Assembly: GCA_018873245.2 (NCBI GenBank)
Contig: JAEMBT020000019.1
Coordinates: 96,001 to 160,000, forward strand
Source: Archegozetes longisetosus
Taxonomy: Eukaryota; Arthropoda; Arachnida; Sarcoptiformes; Trhypochthoniidae
Direction: 5' to 3'
Length of the DNA: 64,000 nt
Position numbers and translations under genes: made by a program. The notes beneath the pieces were generated by a model. That model did no database searches. It saw only the letters and a program-made list of their open reading frames with translations, and had not been told where the DNA came from. Numbering within the stretch: position 1 is the first letter of the stretch; each line of letters starts with the position of its first letter. This document shows, one piece after another, positions 1 to 10,690 of the stretch.

Positions 1-228
1 AAAAATATATTTTAAATTTGATGGCAATTCCTCTGTTTAATAGCGGATGAAATACAATACTTGTGATATAACATTTTTAAAATTATATACAAAGAATATT
101 GTACAATGCTCACTTTTATAAAAAAAAAACTCTAATGCTATTATTGTGCAAACGGTATGAAATATTTTAAAAATCTCTGCACTAAAATGTTTTTACATTT
201 AAATATTATTAACGACACACTATTATAT

Positions 229-1487
229 CAGGTCTCCAAACAATTAATGTCGTTTTTTTTGAATGGGTTTAATTGAATGCATGAAACTTTTATAAAATAT
301 TCTAAAAAGTTAATTAAACACATTACTCATGAAAATGAGTAACTAATGCTAATAGTTGATTAGGTAAACTTCATTCATTAATGTTTAAACATGGCTTTCG
401 ATGAGATTCATTTACGGCATATTATGCTTTATGAGTTTAAAAAAGGAAATAACGCCACTGTGGCCACTAAAAACATTTGCGAAGTTTATTGAGATGTGCT
501 GGACATTCGCAAATGTCAGCGATGGTTCGCAAAATTTCGGTCAGGAGACCTCAGTCTCGAAGATAGAGCCGGTAGGCGGCTCCTATCAAAATCGATATCG
601 AAGCGCTGAAAGCTCTCGTCGAATCCGACCTGCGTCAAAATTGTCAGGATATGGCTAACATTCTCAACGTCTCTCAGGAGACAGTGCGACTTCATCTCCA
701 TCAACTCGGGAAAATATTGAAAGGAGGTGTTTGGGTACCTCATAAGCTCAACAGTGAGAATCTCAGGCAAAGACTGACAATTGCTTCTTCTCTTCTCATG
801 CGCCTAACACGAGAGCCTTTTTTGGATCGAATAGTGACCGGTGACGAGAAATGGATCCTTTACGTCAACATTAAACGTAAAAAACAATGGTTAAGTCGTG
901 GACAGAAGCCCATTCCCACACCTAAATTTGAACTACACCCCAAAAAGATTCTGCTATGCATCTGGTGGGACATGAGAGGAGTCATTCACTTTGAGTTAAT
1001 GAATCCAAATCAGACCATTACTGCTGAAATTTACTGCCAACAATTGGATCCACTAAACCAATGTCTGATTCAGAATCGCCCGGCACTGGTCAATAGGAAA
1101 GGGATTCTCTTCCTCCACGACAATGCTCGCCCTCATGTCGCGCGTTTGACCCAAGACAAAATCATGGACTTGAGTTGGGAAGTCCTCCCGCACCCGCCGT
1201 ACTCACCTGATATGGCACCCACTGATTACCATCTGTTTCGCTCATTACAACATCATTTGAATGAAAAGGAATATGAAAATGAAGGTGAAGTGAAACAAGA
1301 CTTGGCATTGTTTTTTGCGTCAAAACCACCCGATTTTTTTAAACAGGGTATTGAAGATTTAGTGAAAAGATGAGAGACTATCGTAGATAATGAGGGAAAT
1401 TATGTAATTGATTAAACTTTGTTTGACTTTAAATAAAAGACTTTTTTCCATTTGTTAAAAAATACATCATCAAAATACGAAATAAAA
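229..1487 (+). mobile_element. Decayed mariner element (mellifera-like)
   Basis: A DDD mariner transposase reading frame occupies the middle. The left boundary is placed at 229-260, where CAGGTCTCCAAACAATTAAT followed by a T-run resembles the mariner 5' terminal repeat of the mellifera group as I remember it. The right terminal repeat is not recognisable. I place the right edge at the start of the palindromic element at 1488, which may have replaced it. No TA duplication could be confirmed, so the boundaries are approximate. Confidence 0.7.
391..1415 (+). pseudogene. mariner transposase pseudogene
   Basis: This encoded a cut-and-paste transposase acting on mariner terminal repeats. The frame opens at ATG 391, followed by a helix-turn-helix region. 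The catalytic domain contains TGDEKW, HDNARPH and SPDMAPTDYHLF, with exactly 34 residues between the second and third catalytic Asp (D34D, the mariner signature). Lesions seen: TGA at 490-492 where the frame expects Gly after VY; a 1-nt deletion around 572-588 shifting the frame before the segment beginning at 651; and TGA at 1371-1373 in place of the Trp of the usual C-terminal WETIVD-like motif. The ancestral stop is TAA at 1413-1415. The length, about 340 codons, is normal for mariner. It cannot make an active enzyme. Confidence 0.9.
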
Positions 1488-1681
1488 CATCATATGTGAA
1501 TGCAAGAAAATATTTTGCATTTACACTATTTAATAGTATTCGTAATTTAACCCAAAATTTATATTTAAGATAGGAGTCAGTCATGAACAGTAATTCAGCT
1601 TAAATATAAATTTTGTGTTTAAATTACGAATACTATTAAATAGTGTAAATGCAAAATATTTTCTTGCATTCACATATGATG
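1488..1681. mobile_element. Palindromic foldback/MITE-like element
   Basis: Arms 1488-1569 and 1599-1681 are reverse complements of each other over about 82 nt with few mismatches, around a 29-nt loop. The outer ends read CATCATATGTGAATGC and GCATTCACATATGATG. There is no coding capacity. It abuts the mariner 3' region, so it may be a MITE inserted at the mariner end or a rearranged mariner terminus. Confidence 0.75.
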
Positions 1682-2942
1682 CATTGGATTCAGTAACGAC
1701 TTGTGTGGAGATATATGGTTTTTCGGATTATTGCACAAAATCAATGTTTAGGTGTTAATTTACATTCAGACAAATTTTCATGATATGTTCCAATGAGGAA
1801 AATATGATTAAATCGGTAAAGAAGTTGCCTCTAATTCCTATAGAAAAGCATTATAACTAAGAGTGGTTTTGCACTTATGCGTCATATGAGTGTGTTAACT
1901 GCATATTTCAGTTATTTATGCAATACTAAGTTAAATGTGAGACAATTATTTATAAGCTTTTGAAATAAAACTTTTTCGTTTACGTTCATTTTTTTATTTT
2001 TAAAATCTCAAAATATGTGATTTATTGAAAAATAAATTGAAAAATATCACTAATTGTGTTATAAATAGACAAACGCTTATAGACTTGATTAATAATGAAT
2101 TGATGCAAAAGTCTAAAGAAAATGGAAAGAAACATACATCACATCCAATCTTATGACAGAAAAACATGAGAAAAATATTAAGAAATTGAGTAAATTATTG
2201 AAAGTAAATGATTTAAATGTATTTGAAAGTTGTGCTACTTTAAACGCGATTTTCTCATTTCTACGCATAAGGTTATAAGTCGTTACTGCATACAACGCAT
2301 CATATGTCGCTTATTAGAAAGCGAAATAGGGCGCAACCTCAAGTTTTTAGAGAAGCGGCCTATTTTGCGAACTCAAGCAATAAAATTTTATTGCTTGAAC
2401 TCAAAGTTGAGCAATTTTAAGATGAGTTGACAGTAAGTGTCAATTCATCGGAATTAGCTGAAATATTTTAAGGTCAATCGATTGAGACTGAGCACTAGTT
2501 GAAGAAAAACTTTAAACATGAGTGAACATGTTTGGTCACGGCCATAAACTTCTGAGTATTTAAGGGCACTCACAAGCCATACTCTGGGCTGATAAATGGT
2601 TTGTCTAATCATCTTCTTATCAGACGTCTTGTTTTCAGTATACGTTGAAATCTTTGTTTGTATTTTATATCTTAAAATAAATATTATTAACAGCTAGTGG
2701 TTTGATTAGTTTTTTTATATAATAAGTTTGTATATCTTTTGGTGTTTCTTTAAGAGTCGCACTTAAGGCAATCCAACTTGGGCAGTGCGACAATAATAGT
2801 ATTGTTTTATTAAAAAAGTAAGCATATTATTCAAAAAAATATTCCCGAAAAGATTCCCGAAAATGAATCTTTTACTTCATGATTCTCGACCCGAAAACGT
2901 TGAATTTTTCCTTCGAAAAATTATGTCTTTGGTTATTATACA
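1682..2942. other. Non-coding AT-rich stretch; possible LTR relic near 2560-2800
   Basis: No convincing gene. Around 2560-2800 there is a TATA-like TATTTAAG, a AATAAA at about 2677, and then CAATCCAACTTGGGCAGTGCGAC, whose tail vaguely resembles an LTR end followed by a primer-binding site. No matching second LTR is present, so this is only a possible solo-LTR relic. The rest shows nothing recognisable. Confidence 0.25.
2374..2397. repeat. Perfect 24-bp palindrome
   Basis: CAAGCAATAAAA is followed directly by its reverse complement TTTTATTGCTTG, with no loop. It stands alone in non-coding DNA. Its function is unknown and it may be chance in AT-rich sequence. Confidence 0.5.
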
Positions 2943-3264
2943 TTATTAATGGTGGATTCCCTTTACGTGGTTCGCTGACTTCATAAACATCTGAGAATGC
3001 TCGGTCTTTTATGAGCGTATCTTTGATCCGCTCCATGTCTACTTCCTTTTCAAGAGCAATAATAACTTAACCATCTTTAGCAGCACGGAAGCGGGTGATA
3101 CCTATTCCTATCGGTATGGGATTAACGAGGGAGACGACATTGGTGCGTGTAGCCATGGAATGCTGTTTGTTTTTCGGCTTAACAATGATCGGATGGTCTG
3201 AGGACCGCATTAGTGATTTCATCGGTTTAATTTTGGTGATGGAGGCAAAGCTCGGTGAAGATAT
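2943..3264 (-). pseudogene. Family X copy A, ORF1 3' half (fragment)
   Basis: Clearly similar to 30320-30636 in copy C, for example the shared segments TGAGGACCGCATTAGTGATT and GATGGAGGCAAAGCTC. It is part of the nucleic-acid-binding ORF1 of an R1-type non-LTR retrotransposon on the minus strand. The similarity stops at about 2943, so the remainder of ORF1 and all of ORF2 of this copy are missing. The right side is cut at GAAGATAT by the LTR element and continues at 18308. The frame is interrupted (for example the in-frame stop TTAAGTTATT region near 3066). Confidence 0.8.
3261..3264. repeat. Target-site duplication ATAT (left)
   Basis: ATAT directly precedes the 5' LTR and is repeated at 18308-18311 after the 3' LTR. 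The uninterrupted sequence in copy C reads GAAGATATGTCAAG and has a single ATAT, so it acts as the empty site. A 4-bp duplication fits Ty3/gypsy integrases. Confidence 0.95.
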
Positions 3265-3753
3265 TGTAATAACGTCTTAGTTTCTTAATTAGACCTATAT
3301 CATAATATTTTTATAATAACCTATATTTCTAAACTCTAATTTTCATAACTCACCTTATATGTCAACATTTATTACTGACTTAAAGATTACTTTTTGTTTG
3401 GGAAAAGAAAATCTTCACATACTTGTCTCAACTGTACAAGTTATGAAGACAGCTTATAATAAGCATATTTCATCTCTTAAAACCTACCTAAGTATGTCCT
3501 AATTATACAATTTTCCAATCATAGCTAAATGTACTACTGACCTTAAAAGGTTTAGCCTATCATTGTAAAACATTTTCTAATCTAACCCGCCTATTGTTCC
3601 TATAAAATGTCGTGTTTTTCCTAAATTTTTCGCTCTTTCTTCCAGTGTTAAAAATCCTGTGAAATCTTATGTAATTTGTGGTTATGTTAAATAAAGTGCT
3701 ATATTTTAAAAATTGATTTCGTACACGCTCCTATTAAAGATCCAGACTTTACA
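3265..3753 (+). repeat. 5' LTR (489 bp)
   Basis: Begins TGTAATAACG and ends GACTTTACA, so the termini are TGTA...TACA. It reads identically to 17819-18307. It contains the TATA-like CCTATAAAATG near 3598-3608 and AATAAA at about 3690, as expected for transcription start and polyadenylation signals. Confidence 0.97.
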
Positions 3754-3755
3754 AT

Positions 3756-3773
3756 TGGAGGCACCGCTGGGAT
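3756..3773 (+). promoter_or_regulatory. Primer-binding site, probably tRNA-Thr
   Basis: TGGAGGCACCGCTGGGAT begins two bases after the 5' LTR. Its reverse complement ends in the tRNA CCA and matches the 3' end of eukaryotic tRNA-Thr as I recall it (T-arm CCCAGCGGTGCC). The position is exactly where reverse transcription should be primed. The tRNA assignment is from memory. Confidence 0.75.
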
Positions 3774-4008
3774 AGGAGTTGAAGATGTATAGAAATCAAT
3801 GTTGCTTGTATTGAAGTTATAAGTATAAATGAAGTTGTCAATTCTTACCCTTTGTATTAACATTGTGTGGTTTGCACTGTGGTCGTAATCAGTGTCTGCA
3901 ATTGGTCACCAGCATTGGCTTCGCGGTGGTTGCGTCGACTGAATCACAGAGGAGCAACACACAAATAAAGGAAAGAAACACTTCTTTGATTTTTTTAGTT
4001 TTATTAAA

Positions 4009-4476
4009 ATGCCAATTAGAGGGCAATCTGAGTTATCCACTTCTAGTTCAGAAGTGACTGCTTTGACGGCGAAAGAATTAAAAGATATTGTATCAGATGT
4101 AGTCCGTATGTCAATGACTACATCTAGTAGCTTAAGATTAGAGCCTTTCACAGGTCGCGATACCCGAGAACTCGTAAAGTGGCTACGAGAATTCGAGTAT
4201 CACGCAGATGCAAATAATTGGGATGATGCTGCTAAGTTGCGCAAATTTCCCACATATCTTAGAGATTATGGTCTACTGTGGTATGACCAGAATGTTAAGC
4301 GTGCAGGCGTAAATGCTCCAACAGATTGGAAAAGCCTCAAACATCTGATCACCACAGACTTACTTTCTACTAACCACAAAAGTTATTTACACAGCGAGCT
4401 AAGGCGTCGCAAGCAAGCTTTGGTGAAAGCGTTTATAATTACATTCTTGCTAAACGAGATTTGTGTCTCGAATTAG
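4009..4476 (+). pseudogene. gag: gag, N-terminal part
   Basis: Structural capsid polyprotein of the LTR element. ATG 4009 is the first ATG of the plausible frame after a 235-nt leader. Residues about 45-140 look like a retrotransposon gag capsid domain: FTGRDTRELVKWLREFEYHA and LRDYGLLWYDQNV followed by a long helical segment. Around 4422-4430 the gag frame is lost by one base. After the Lys-Gln codons the continuing gag sequence (FGESVYNYILAKRD) is found in the frame that begins at 4461. No slippery site is apparent and the break is inside capsid, so a mutation or assembly indel is more likely than programmed frameshifting. Confidence 0.85.
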
Positions 4477-7400
4477 ATGATAGCATGAATGAAAGCGATA
4501 TGATGGAGTATATGTATCAGGGAATGAAACCTGATATTGCAAAAGTGCTACGCTCTCATGCTCCTAAAACTATGAACGCATTCATAGATAGGGCAAAACA
4601 AATAGAACGTGGCATTGAAGAGTGCGAAACTTCTGGGATTTCCGAAAGTAGGTCGGAAACAGAGTTATCCACTTTAATGAAAAATTTTGGAGATATGGTA
4701 AGAAATCTCACTCATACTTTGAAAAATAATAGCCGTCAAAATAATGCCTCATACCAGTTAAACAGACCATATAATGGTCAAAACAGTTTTCGTCGTGGCA
4801 ATCGAAACTGGGACAGGTATGAGACACGCGTAAGTCGCGATAGCAGATCTTTAAGCCCTAACTATAATGGAAATGGGTTTAACTCTCAAAATACAGAGTT
4901 CAGACGTTCTCTACCAAGAGACGATTTTAACTCGAGGAGAAACACAGCTCCTAAACGAGTTAACTTTAATTTTGATGAAAAATTAACACAAAGTCGAAAT
5001 ACCGAAGGTAAAGGTATATGTTATAATTGTCAAGAACCTGGACATCATTTACGAAATTGTCCGCATAAACAAGGTAACCGATCAAGAGAAAACAGTCCTT
5101 ATCGGTCTAAACAAAGCAATGCAGGACTGAGTCACACTGTTCAGCAAGCTATACATCCCTACGTACCTAAGTGTAAAAACAAATTAATGTTTGTTTATGT
5201 AAAAATAAAAGGGTGTGAAATTTGTTCATTGGTTGATACGGGTTCAGAGAATACTATGATTTCTCATGATCTTGCATTAAAACTTGGTCTTAACATTGAA
5301 AAGTATACAGGTAGACCAATTACTGGAATTAACTCAAAGCCTGTAAAAATTAGCGGCCAAGTACAGCTCGATATTATCGTCTTTGATGATAAAAAAGAGC
5401 GTTCTATATCAATAACTGCTGTTGTAGTTCTAAAATTTCACTTAGATCTATTGTTGGGATATGACTTTCATCGTGCATCTAAATCGGTGATCGATATCTA
5501 TAATAATAACATTGTGTTTAATTCTGCAGCATTCAAGGAAAACGAAATAATTGATGTTAAAAGCCCAAAATCCCCAAAAATATTAAACAAAATGCATGCG
5601 ATAGAAAATATTGAAATACCAGCTAATGGAATGCAGGTTGTTAAGTGTGCGCCAAGCTATAAGAAAACCTTATTGAGTGCAAACTGCTATACGCAGTCAA
5701 ACCTAACAATACTTTCTAAACGCAAACTATATGTGAAAGAGCAAAATATTACCCTCAAAAATGGGATTGCTCGCGTTCCTGTAGTAAACCTTTCTGATGA
5801 ACCTATAACTATATCTGCCGGTAGCATTGTAAGCGATTATGAGTTACCATCCATTTGTGCTGCTGCTTTCTCAAAACCGGATTTCGATCCACTATTAAAT
5901 TCGACTATGGCAGACATTATTAGAAAAGATAAACGTGCCTATTTGGTTTTCTGTCGAATCTTAGACAAGGCTGAAGAGAAGGCGGAGAGCATAATAACGG
6001 TTTTGAACCGCCTATGTAAATTTTGTCTCACCATTGGCTGTTTATCTGGAGAGCAATGCCCTAGAAGGCAGTCTTATATAACCAACCACGGGAACTATAA
6101 AGATAAAGTCGTAAGTAGGTATACAAACGTTTTAATCCTGTGTGGTGAGTACACTCTTCTTTGCATGGATAATGAAGAAAGACTCAAAAAAGAGGAACCT
6201 AAGCCTATAGAGCTTAATAAACCATTGGATCAATACTTTCTTACTAAAGACGATATTAAGAAATCTGCTGAATATCTATATAAGCAAATCTATGCACGGG
6301 CTGTAGACAGTAATGATCCTTTAAATGTAATTCATTTTTATGAAAATCTTTGTAAATATTGCAACCATTACAAATGCTGTGACGAGACTACAACTTGCAT
6401 ATACGAGCCGATATGTACCGAAAGCGCAAATTATCAAAAAATCAAGGAATATGAAAAGAGGGAAATTGAAAACAAAATAACTGAATTTATAAACGAATGG
6501 CAAATTCCAAAGGAAGTTATCGATCGTTATCGCAACTCGATGAATACAATAGGTCCTTATCATGATAATGCGAAGAGAACAATGAATTTTGCTAACCCCT
6601 CATTTGATCTTTCTGAATTCCTGACTAACGAAACACTTGATGACACTCAAAACAATCATTTTGATAATGAGTTTGAAGATATAGAGTTACAAAGCCTCAG
6701 TAGCGACTCAATAACCAACCTTAACCTAGAAGCATTATATGAAGATATTGATATTTTGAGTTCTATGATGGATCCTCTTCTATATGATGCAAATATAGCA
6801 GGAAGTGATTTTAACACAGAAGCAAATGAGAAAGACGAGATCGCTGGAAATGTTACTACAAGTAATGCTAACGAGCTAAACTCTGAAAACTTATATGAAT
6901 GTAGCAAAACTTTGAATAAAGAAACTTCAAATAAATATTCAGACTCATTACAAGAAGTTATGGACCATATTGATGATTTAAATTATCATTATGAGTGTAA
7001 TGCAGGATTTTCTTATGATGCTGATTGTAGTAGTCCCATTGATTCGGGCGACAGTAGTCTTTTCGATTCTGATGATGAATTAGAAGAGAACAATAAAGAC
7101 TATCCAAAGACTATATATTCAAGGCAAGCTAATTATATCCAGAGGGGAAATGATTCTCTTATTGATGACATGAAGTTCGCGGCTGATCGATTTGAGCTAT
7201 TGATAGCATTAGCTAAGCTAAAGACAAATGATATACTCAACATCTTTTATTATTTCGATCAACTTTGTATTCGATGTAATATATGTCATTTGAAACTAAA
7301 CGGCGACATATTCAAATATTCACGCTTAGAAAATACTAATAAGCCTTATGCACAGTATGATCCATTTCGAGTATGGCGTGAAATGAACACCTTAATGCAT

Positions 7401-7745
7401 CAATTTATTGTCAGCAGTAACATTCCTTTGAATATCGTGGAATCTTATCGACACAATGGACCAATACGTGATTGTCCTTTATACACGTTGAAATTGGAAA
7501 CCAAAGGTCGGTGGTCACCCTCTGATGGAAGATGGGTAGACAATAAAACCGGAAGGCCTATACAAATTCCTGTTGCTAGCGGCTTTATGGACACTGGTCC
7601 GGAGATTGATGATGTGATGCAGGATCAATTATCAGATTTAATGAATGAATTTGCAGATATGTTAGCTTTCGATCCAACAAATATCGGAACTTGCAAAATA
7701 ATCAAACATAAAATTGATACTGAGATCACCCACCAATACATCTAA
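4461..7745 (+). pseudogene. gag C-terminus, nucleocapsid, protease and long spacer
   Basis: An open frame of 1094 codons continuing gag. Capsid C-terminus occupies residues 1-60, then an Asn/Arg/Ser-rich linker. A CCHC zinc knuckle CYNCQEPGHHLRNC lies at residues 187-200 (5019-5060). An aspartic protease domain has LVDTGSENTMIS with the catalytic DTG at 5235-5243. Gag and protease are in the same frame here. From about residue 330 to 1000 is an unusually long acidic region with three Cys-containing repeats (separate entry). The last 60 residues (MNEFADMLAFDPTNIGTC) are the normal lead-in to a Ty3/gypsy RT. The frame ends at 7745 because of a one-base shift near 7725-7740. Translation of RT continues in another frame. 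Confidence 0.85.
5890..7500 (+). repeat. Three divergent Cys-containing protein repeats between protease and RT
   Basis: Three segments share the same order: a helical lead, an LCxxC core, then a helical or basic tail. The cores are VLNRLCKFCLTIGC (about 6000), FYENLCKYCNHYKCC (about 6340) and FYYFDQLCIRCNICH (about 7245). The leads DIKKSAEYLYKQIY (6250) and DMKFAADRFELLIA (7167) align. So do the tails IPKEVIDRYRNSMNTIGP and IPLNIVESYRHNGPIRDC. The first repeat is shortest and most diverged. I know of no such module in Ty3/gypsy Pol. Zinc binding is possible but not shown. Confidence 0.6.
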
Positions 7746-9471
7746 ATCCATACATATATGCTGCACCTCTTCGAGAGGAAATAAACCGACAAGTTCAAGA
7801 ACTTCTCGATATGGGCATAATAGTACGGTCTAAGTCCCCTTGGAGTTCCCCAGTAGTTCTAGTTGATAAAAGGACGGAACAAAACGCATGTGCGTCGATA
7901 ATCGAAAATTAAATAGTATAACTAAGAGTGATGTATATCCTCTTCCTTCAATAAGCGTTGCATTAAGCAGTTTACAAGGAGCAAAATATTTTTCATCATT
8001 CGATCTTAATTGTGGTTACCATCAAATAGAGATAGATAAAAGGGATTGTGAAAAGACTGCATTTATAACTCAAGACGGGTTATTTGAATATACAAAAATG
8101 AACTTCGGTTTGAAGACTGCTCCGGCCTGTTTTGCTCGAGCTATGGACATAACTCTAAGTAATTTGAAGTATTCATCAGTCTTAGTTTACTTAGACGACA
8201 TATTGGTATTCAGTAAAGACTTTTCAAGTCATCTTAAACACATTCGAGAAGTATTACAAAGACTTAAATCTGCTGGATTTACAATCAAACCAAATAAATG
8301 CTCATTGGCCATGGAATCAGTTAAGTTTTTGGGACATGTTGTAGACTCAACCGGAATTCGAACAGATCCAGATAAAATAAAGGGTATAACAAATTTTCCT
8401 ATACCAAAAACTTTAACTCAAGTACGAGGATTTATTGGTCGAGCATCTTATTATCGAAAGTTTATACCGTATTTTTCTGAAATCGCTGAACCATTGACTC
8501 GACTTACAAAGAAGCATATGAGGTTTCAATGGGGACCAGAACAAATGCAAGCTTTTACACAATTGAAAACTCTTCTAAGCAGTGAACCGGTTTTAACACA
8601 TTTCGATAGTAAGAAACCTTTAGAAGTACGTTGTGATGCTAGCTTTATAGGGATAGGTGCTGAATTGGTTCAACTTGAAGAACTAGGTTGGAAACTAGTA
8701 GCAAATGCAAGTCGTTTGCTAAGTGAAGCAGAACGCAATTATTGTACCTCTGAGCGAGAATGTCTTGCTATTGTATATGCTACTGATAAGTTTGCACCTT
8801 ATATACATGGATTGAAATTCACAGTAGTAACTGATCATTTAAGTCTAAAATGGTTAACAGAAAAGTCAACGCTCTCTCCTCGTTTAATACGATGGGCTTT
8901 ACATCTTCAAAAATACGACTTTGATGTTGTATACCGTAGCGGTCGGTTAATGAAGGACGCTGATGCTCTAAGTAGGTGTCCTGTGGACCCTCCTGAAAAT
9001 ATAATTGAAAATACTGAAAGATATGCCATGGCTAGTATATCGCAATCAGAAGACGAGCAAGACGTGTCTTCTGATGTTTCACGCTTTAATATGATAAATA
9101 TGTCTAAACTGCAAAGAGAGGATAAATTCCTCGGTAGCATTATAAAATCACTTGAAGCAGATGAATCGAGTTGTTATGAAGTGGAGTATGTTCTAAAAGA
9201 TAATATACTTTTCTTTGCCGATCCTATTAGTCGGTTGCGAAGTAAATTGTTAATCTGTATACCTGAGTCGCTCTTGCACGAGCTTCTTTATTCATTTCAT
9301 GATGATTACATGTCAGCACACTTGGGTATCAATAAAACAAAGGCAAAAATTAAAGAACGATTTTTCTGGCCAAATATGGATCAGGATATTGAATACTATG
9401 TAAAATCATGCGTTGATTGTCAAACAAAGAAAACCCCAAACCTTCAAAAGCAGGTTTATTGGTCCCAGTAA
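7563..9471 (+). pseudogene. pol: Reverse transcriptase, RNase H and integrase zinc finger
   Basis: Copies element RNA into DNA. RT fingers run from about 7740 to 7887 in two shifted frames. One-base losses occur near 7730 and in the A-run at 7866-7872. From 7888 the frame is open: FDLNCGYHQI, the palm motif YLDD at 8188-8199, then the thumb. RNase H has VRCDASFIGIGAEL (about 8628) and TVVTDHLSLKWL (about 8823), followed by a tether ending ADALSRC. The integrase HHCC finger begins with HDDYMSAHLG at about 9298 and ends with CVDCQ at about 9410. The frame fails in AAGAAAACCCC near 9425-9433, where one A appears missing. Catalytic residues are all present, so the damage is confined to indels. 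Confidence 0.9.
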
Positions 9472-10690
9472 AAGTGGGAGGACCATTTGAAAAATGGGGA
9501 ATTGACATTTTAGGACCATTTCCAGTCTCAGGCAACGGCAATAATAACATAATAGTAGCAACCGAATATATGACAAAGTTTGCTGAAACTAAGGCTGTGC
9601 CAAAAGCTGATAAATGGGAAGTCGCAAAGTTTATCGATGAGCAAATCATCTTCAAGCATGGAGCTCCTTATAGTATTGTTACAGATCAAGGAAAAGTATT
9701 TTCGAGCAATTTGTGTAAACAGATATATGAAAATCATGAAATCGCTCACATTCGCACTTCCAGTTATCATCCACAAGCAAATGGGCTTGTGGAACGATTA
9801 AATAAAACATTAGCAGAAATGATTTCTCATTATGTAGCAGACAAACAATCTGATTGGGATAAGTTTTTACTGCATGTAACATTCGCTTATAACACAAGCG
9901 TTCAACAAAGTACACATTACTCTCCCTTCGTTTTAACTTATGCGAGAGAACCTATATTCCCAGCAGAGATAACAATGGGAAGACCGTCTTTGGGTGTTTC
10001 TGACGTGGATCAGTATGTTGCACTCAGGGACAAATATATCAAAAATGCGCGAGAGTTAGCCCGTAAATATATAACGGACTCTCAAGTGCGAAATACGAAG
10101 CACTACAATAAAAGACGAAGAGAAGTAACCTTCAAAATTGGACAATTAGTTCTAGTTTTTAACCCTCGTAGATATAAGGGTAAATCAGAAAAGCTTTTAC
10201 ATCAATTCTATGGACCGTATAAAATTCTTGACCAAATAGGTCCGGTCACTTATTCAGTCGAATCAATAAGAGACAAATATGAAACAATGAACCTACACGT
10301 TTCAAGGATGAAACTATTTTATGATAGAACAGAACTTTTTAACCCAACCGGGTTCACATCATTTGAAATGGGGTCGGACGATTATGAACTATACCCTGAA
10401 GGGATAGATATGGACGAAGATTTAAATTTAAATGAAACATCGGATACAATAAGAACAACGCCTGTGGAAAACAGCTTAATAGAGAGGGACAAAATCGAAA
10501 ATAGTGAAACTAAAGAAGAAGATCAAATTCTAGACTTATCTGATAATTATTCAGAAGCAACAGAAATTGACGATCAATGGTTAGGCATAGATCGAGATCC
10601 TCTAATTATATTACCACGATTACAGTACATGAATAATGAAATAACTGACAGACCTCTAAGAAGATCAGAGCGTATAAGACGACCAGTCGA
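9417..10690 (+). pseudogene. pol: Integrase core and C-terminal domain
   Basis: Inserts the cDNA. A DDE core is visible: the first Asp in GIDILGPF (about 9500), the second in TDQGKVF (about 9683), and Glu in GLVERLNKT (about 9792). The spacing is consistent with D,D35E. A basic C-terminal segment with a GPY-like stretch (LLHQFYGPYKIL, about 10193) follows. An acidic tail ends at RRSERIRRPVDRFGY. No chromodomain is visible at the integrase C-terminus. The frame continues without a stop into env1, so env would need splicing or proteolysis to be released. The upstream join to the zinc finger is frameshifted. Confidence 0.9.

Noticed and set aside
2560-2800. Solo LTR
   Set aside because: It has promoter- and poly(A)-like features, but no partner LTR, no clear TG...CA ends and no target duplication. 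Kept only as a low-confidence note.
4422-4476. Programmed -1 frameshift in gag
   Set aside because: There is no slippery heptamer or evident pseudoknot, and the break is inside the capsid domain where retroelements do not shift frame.
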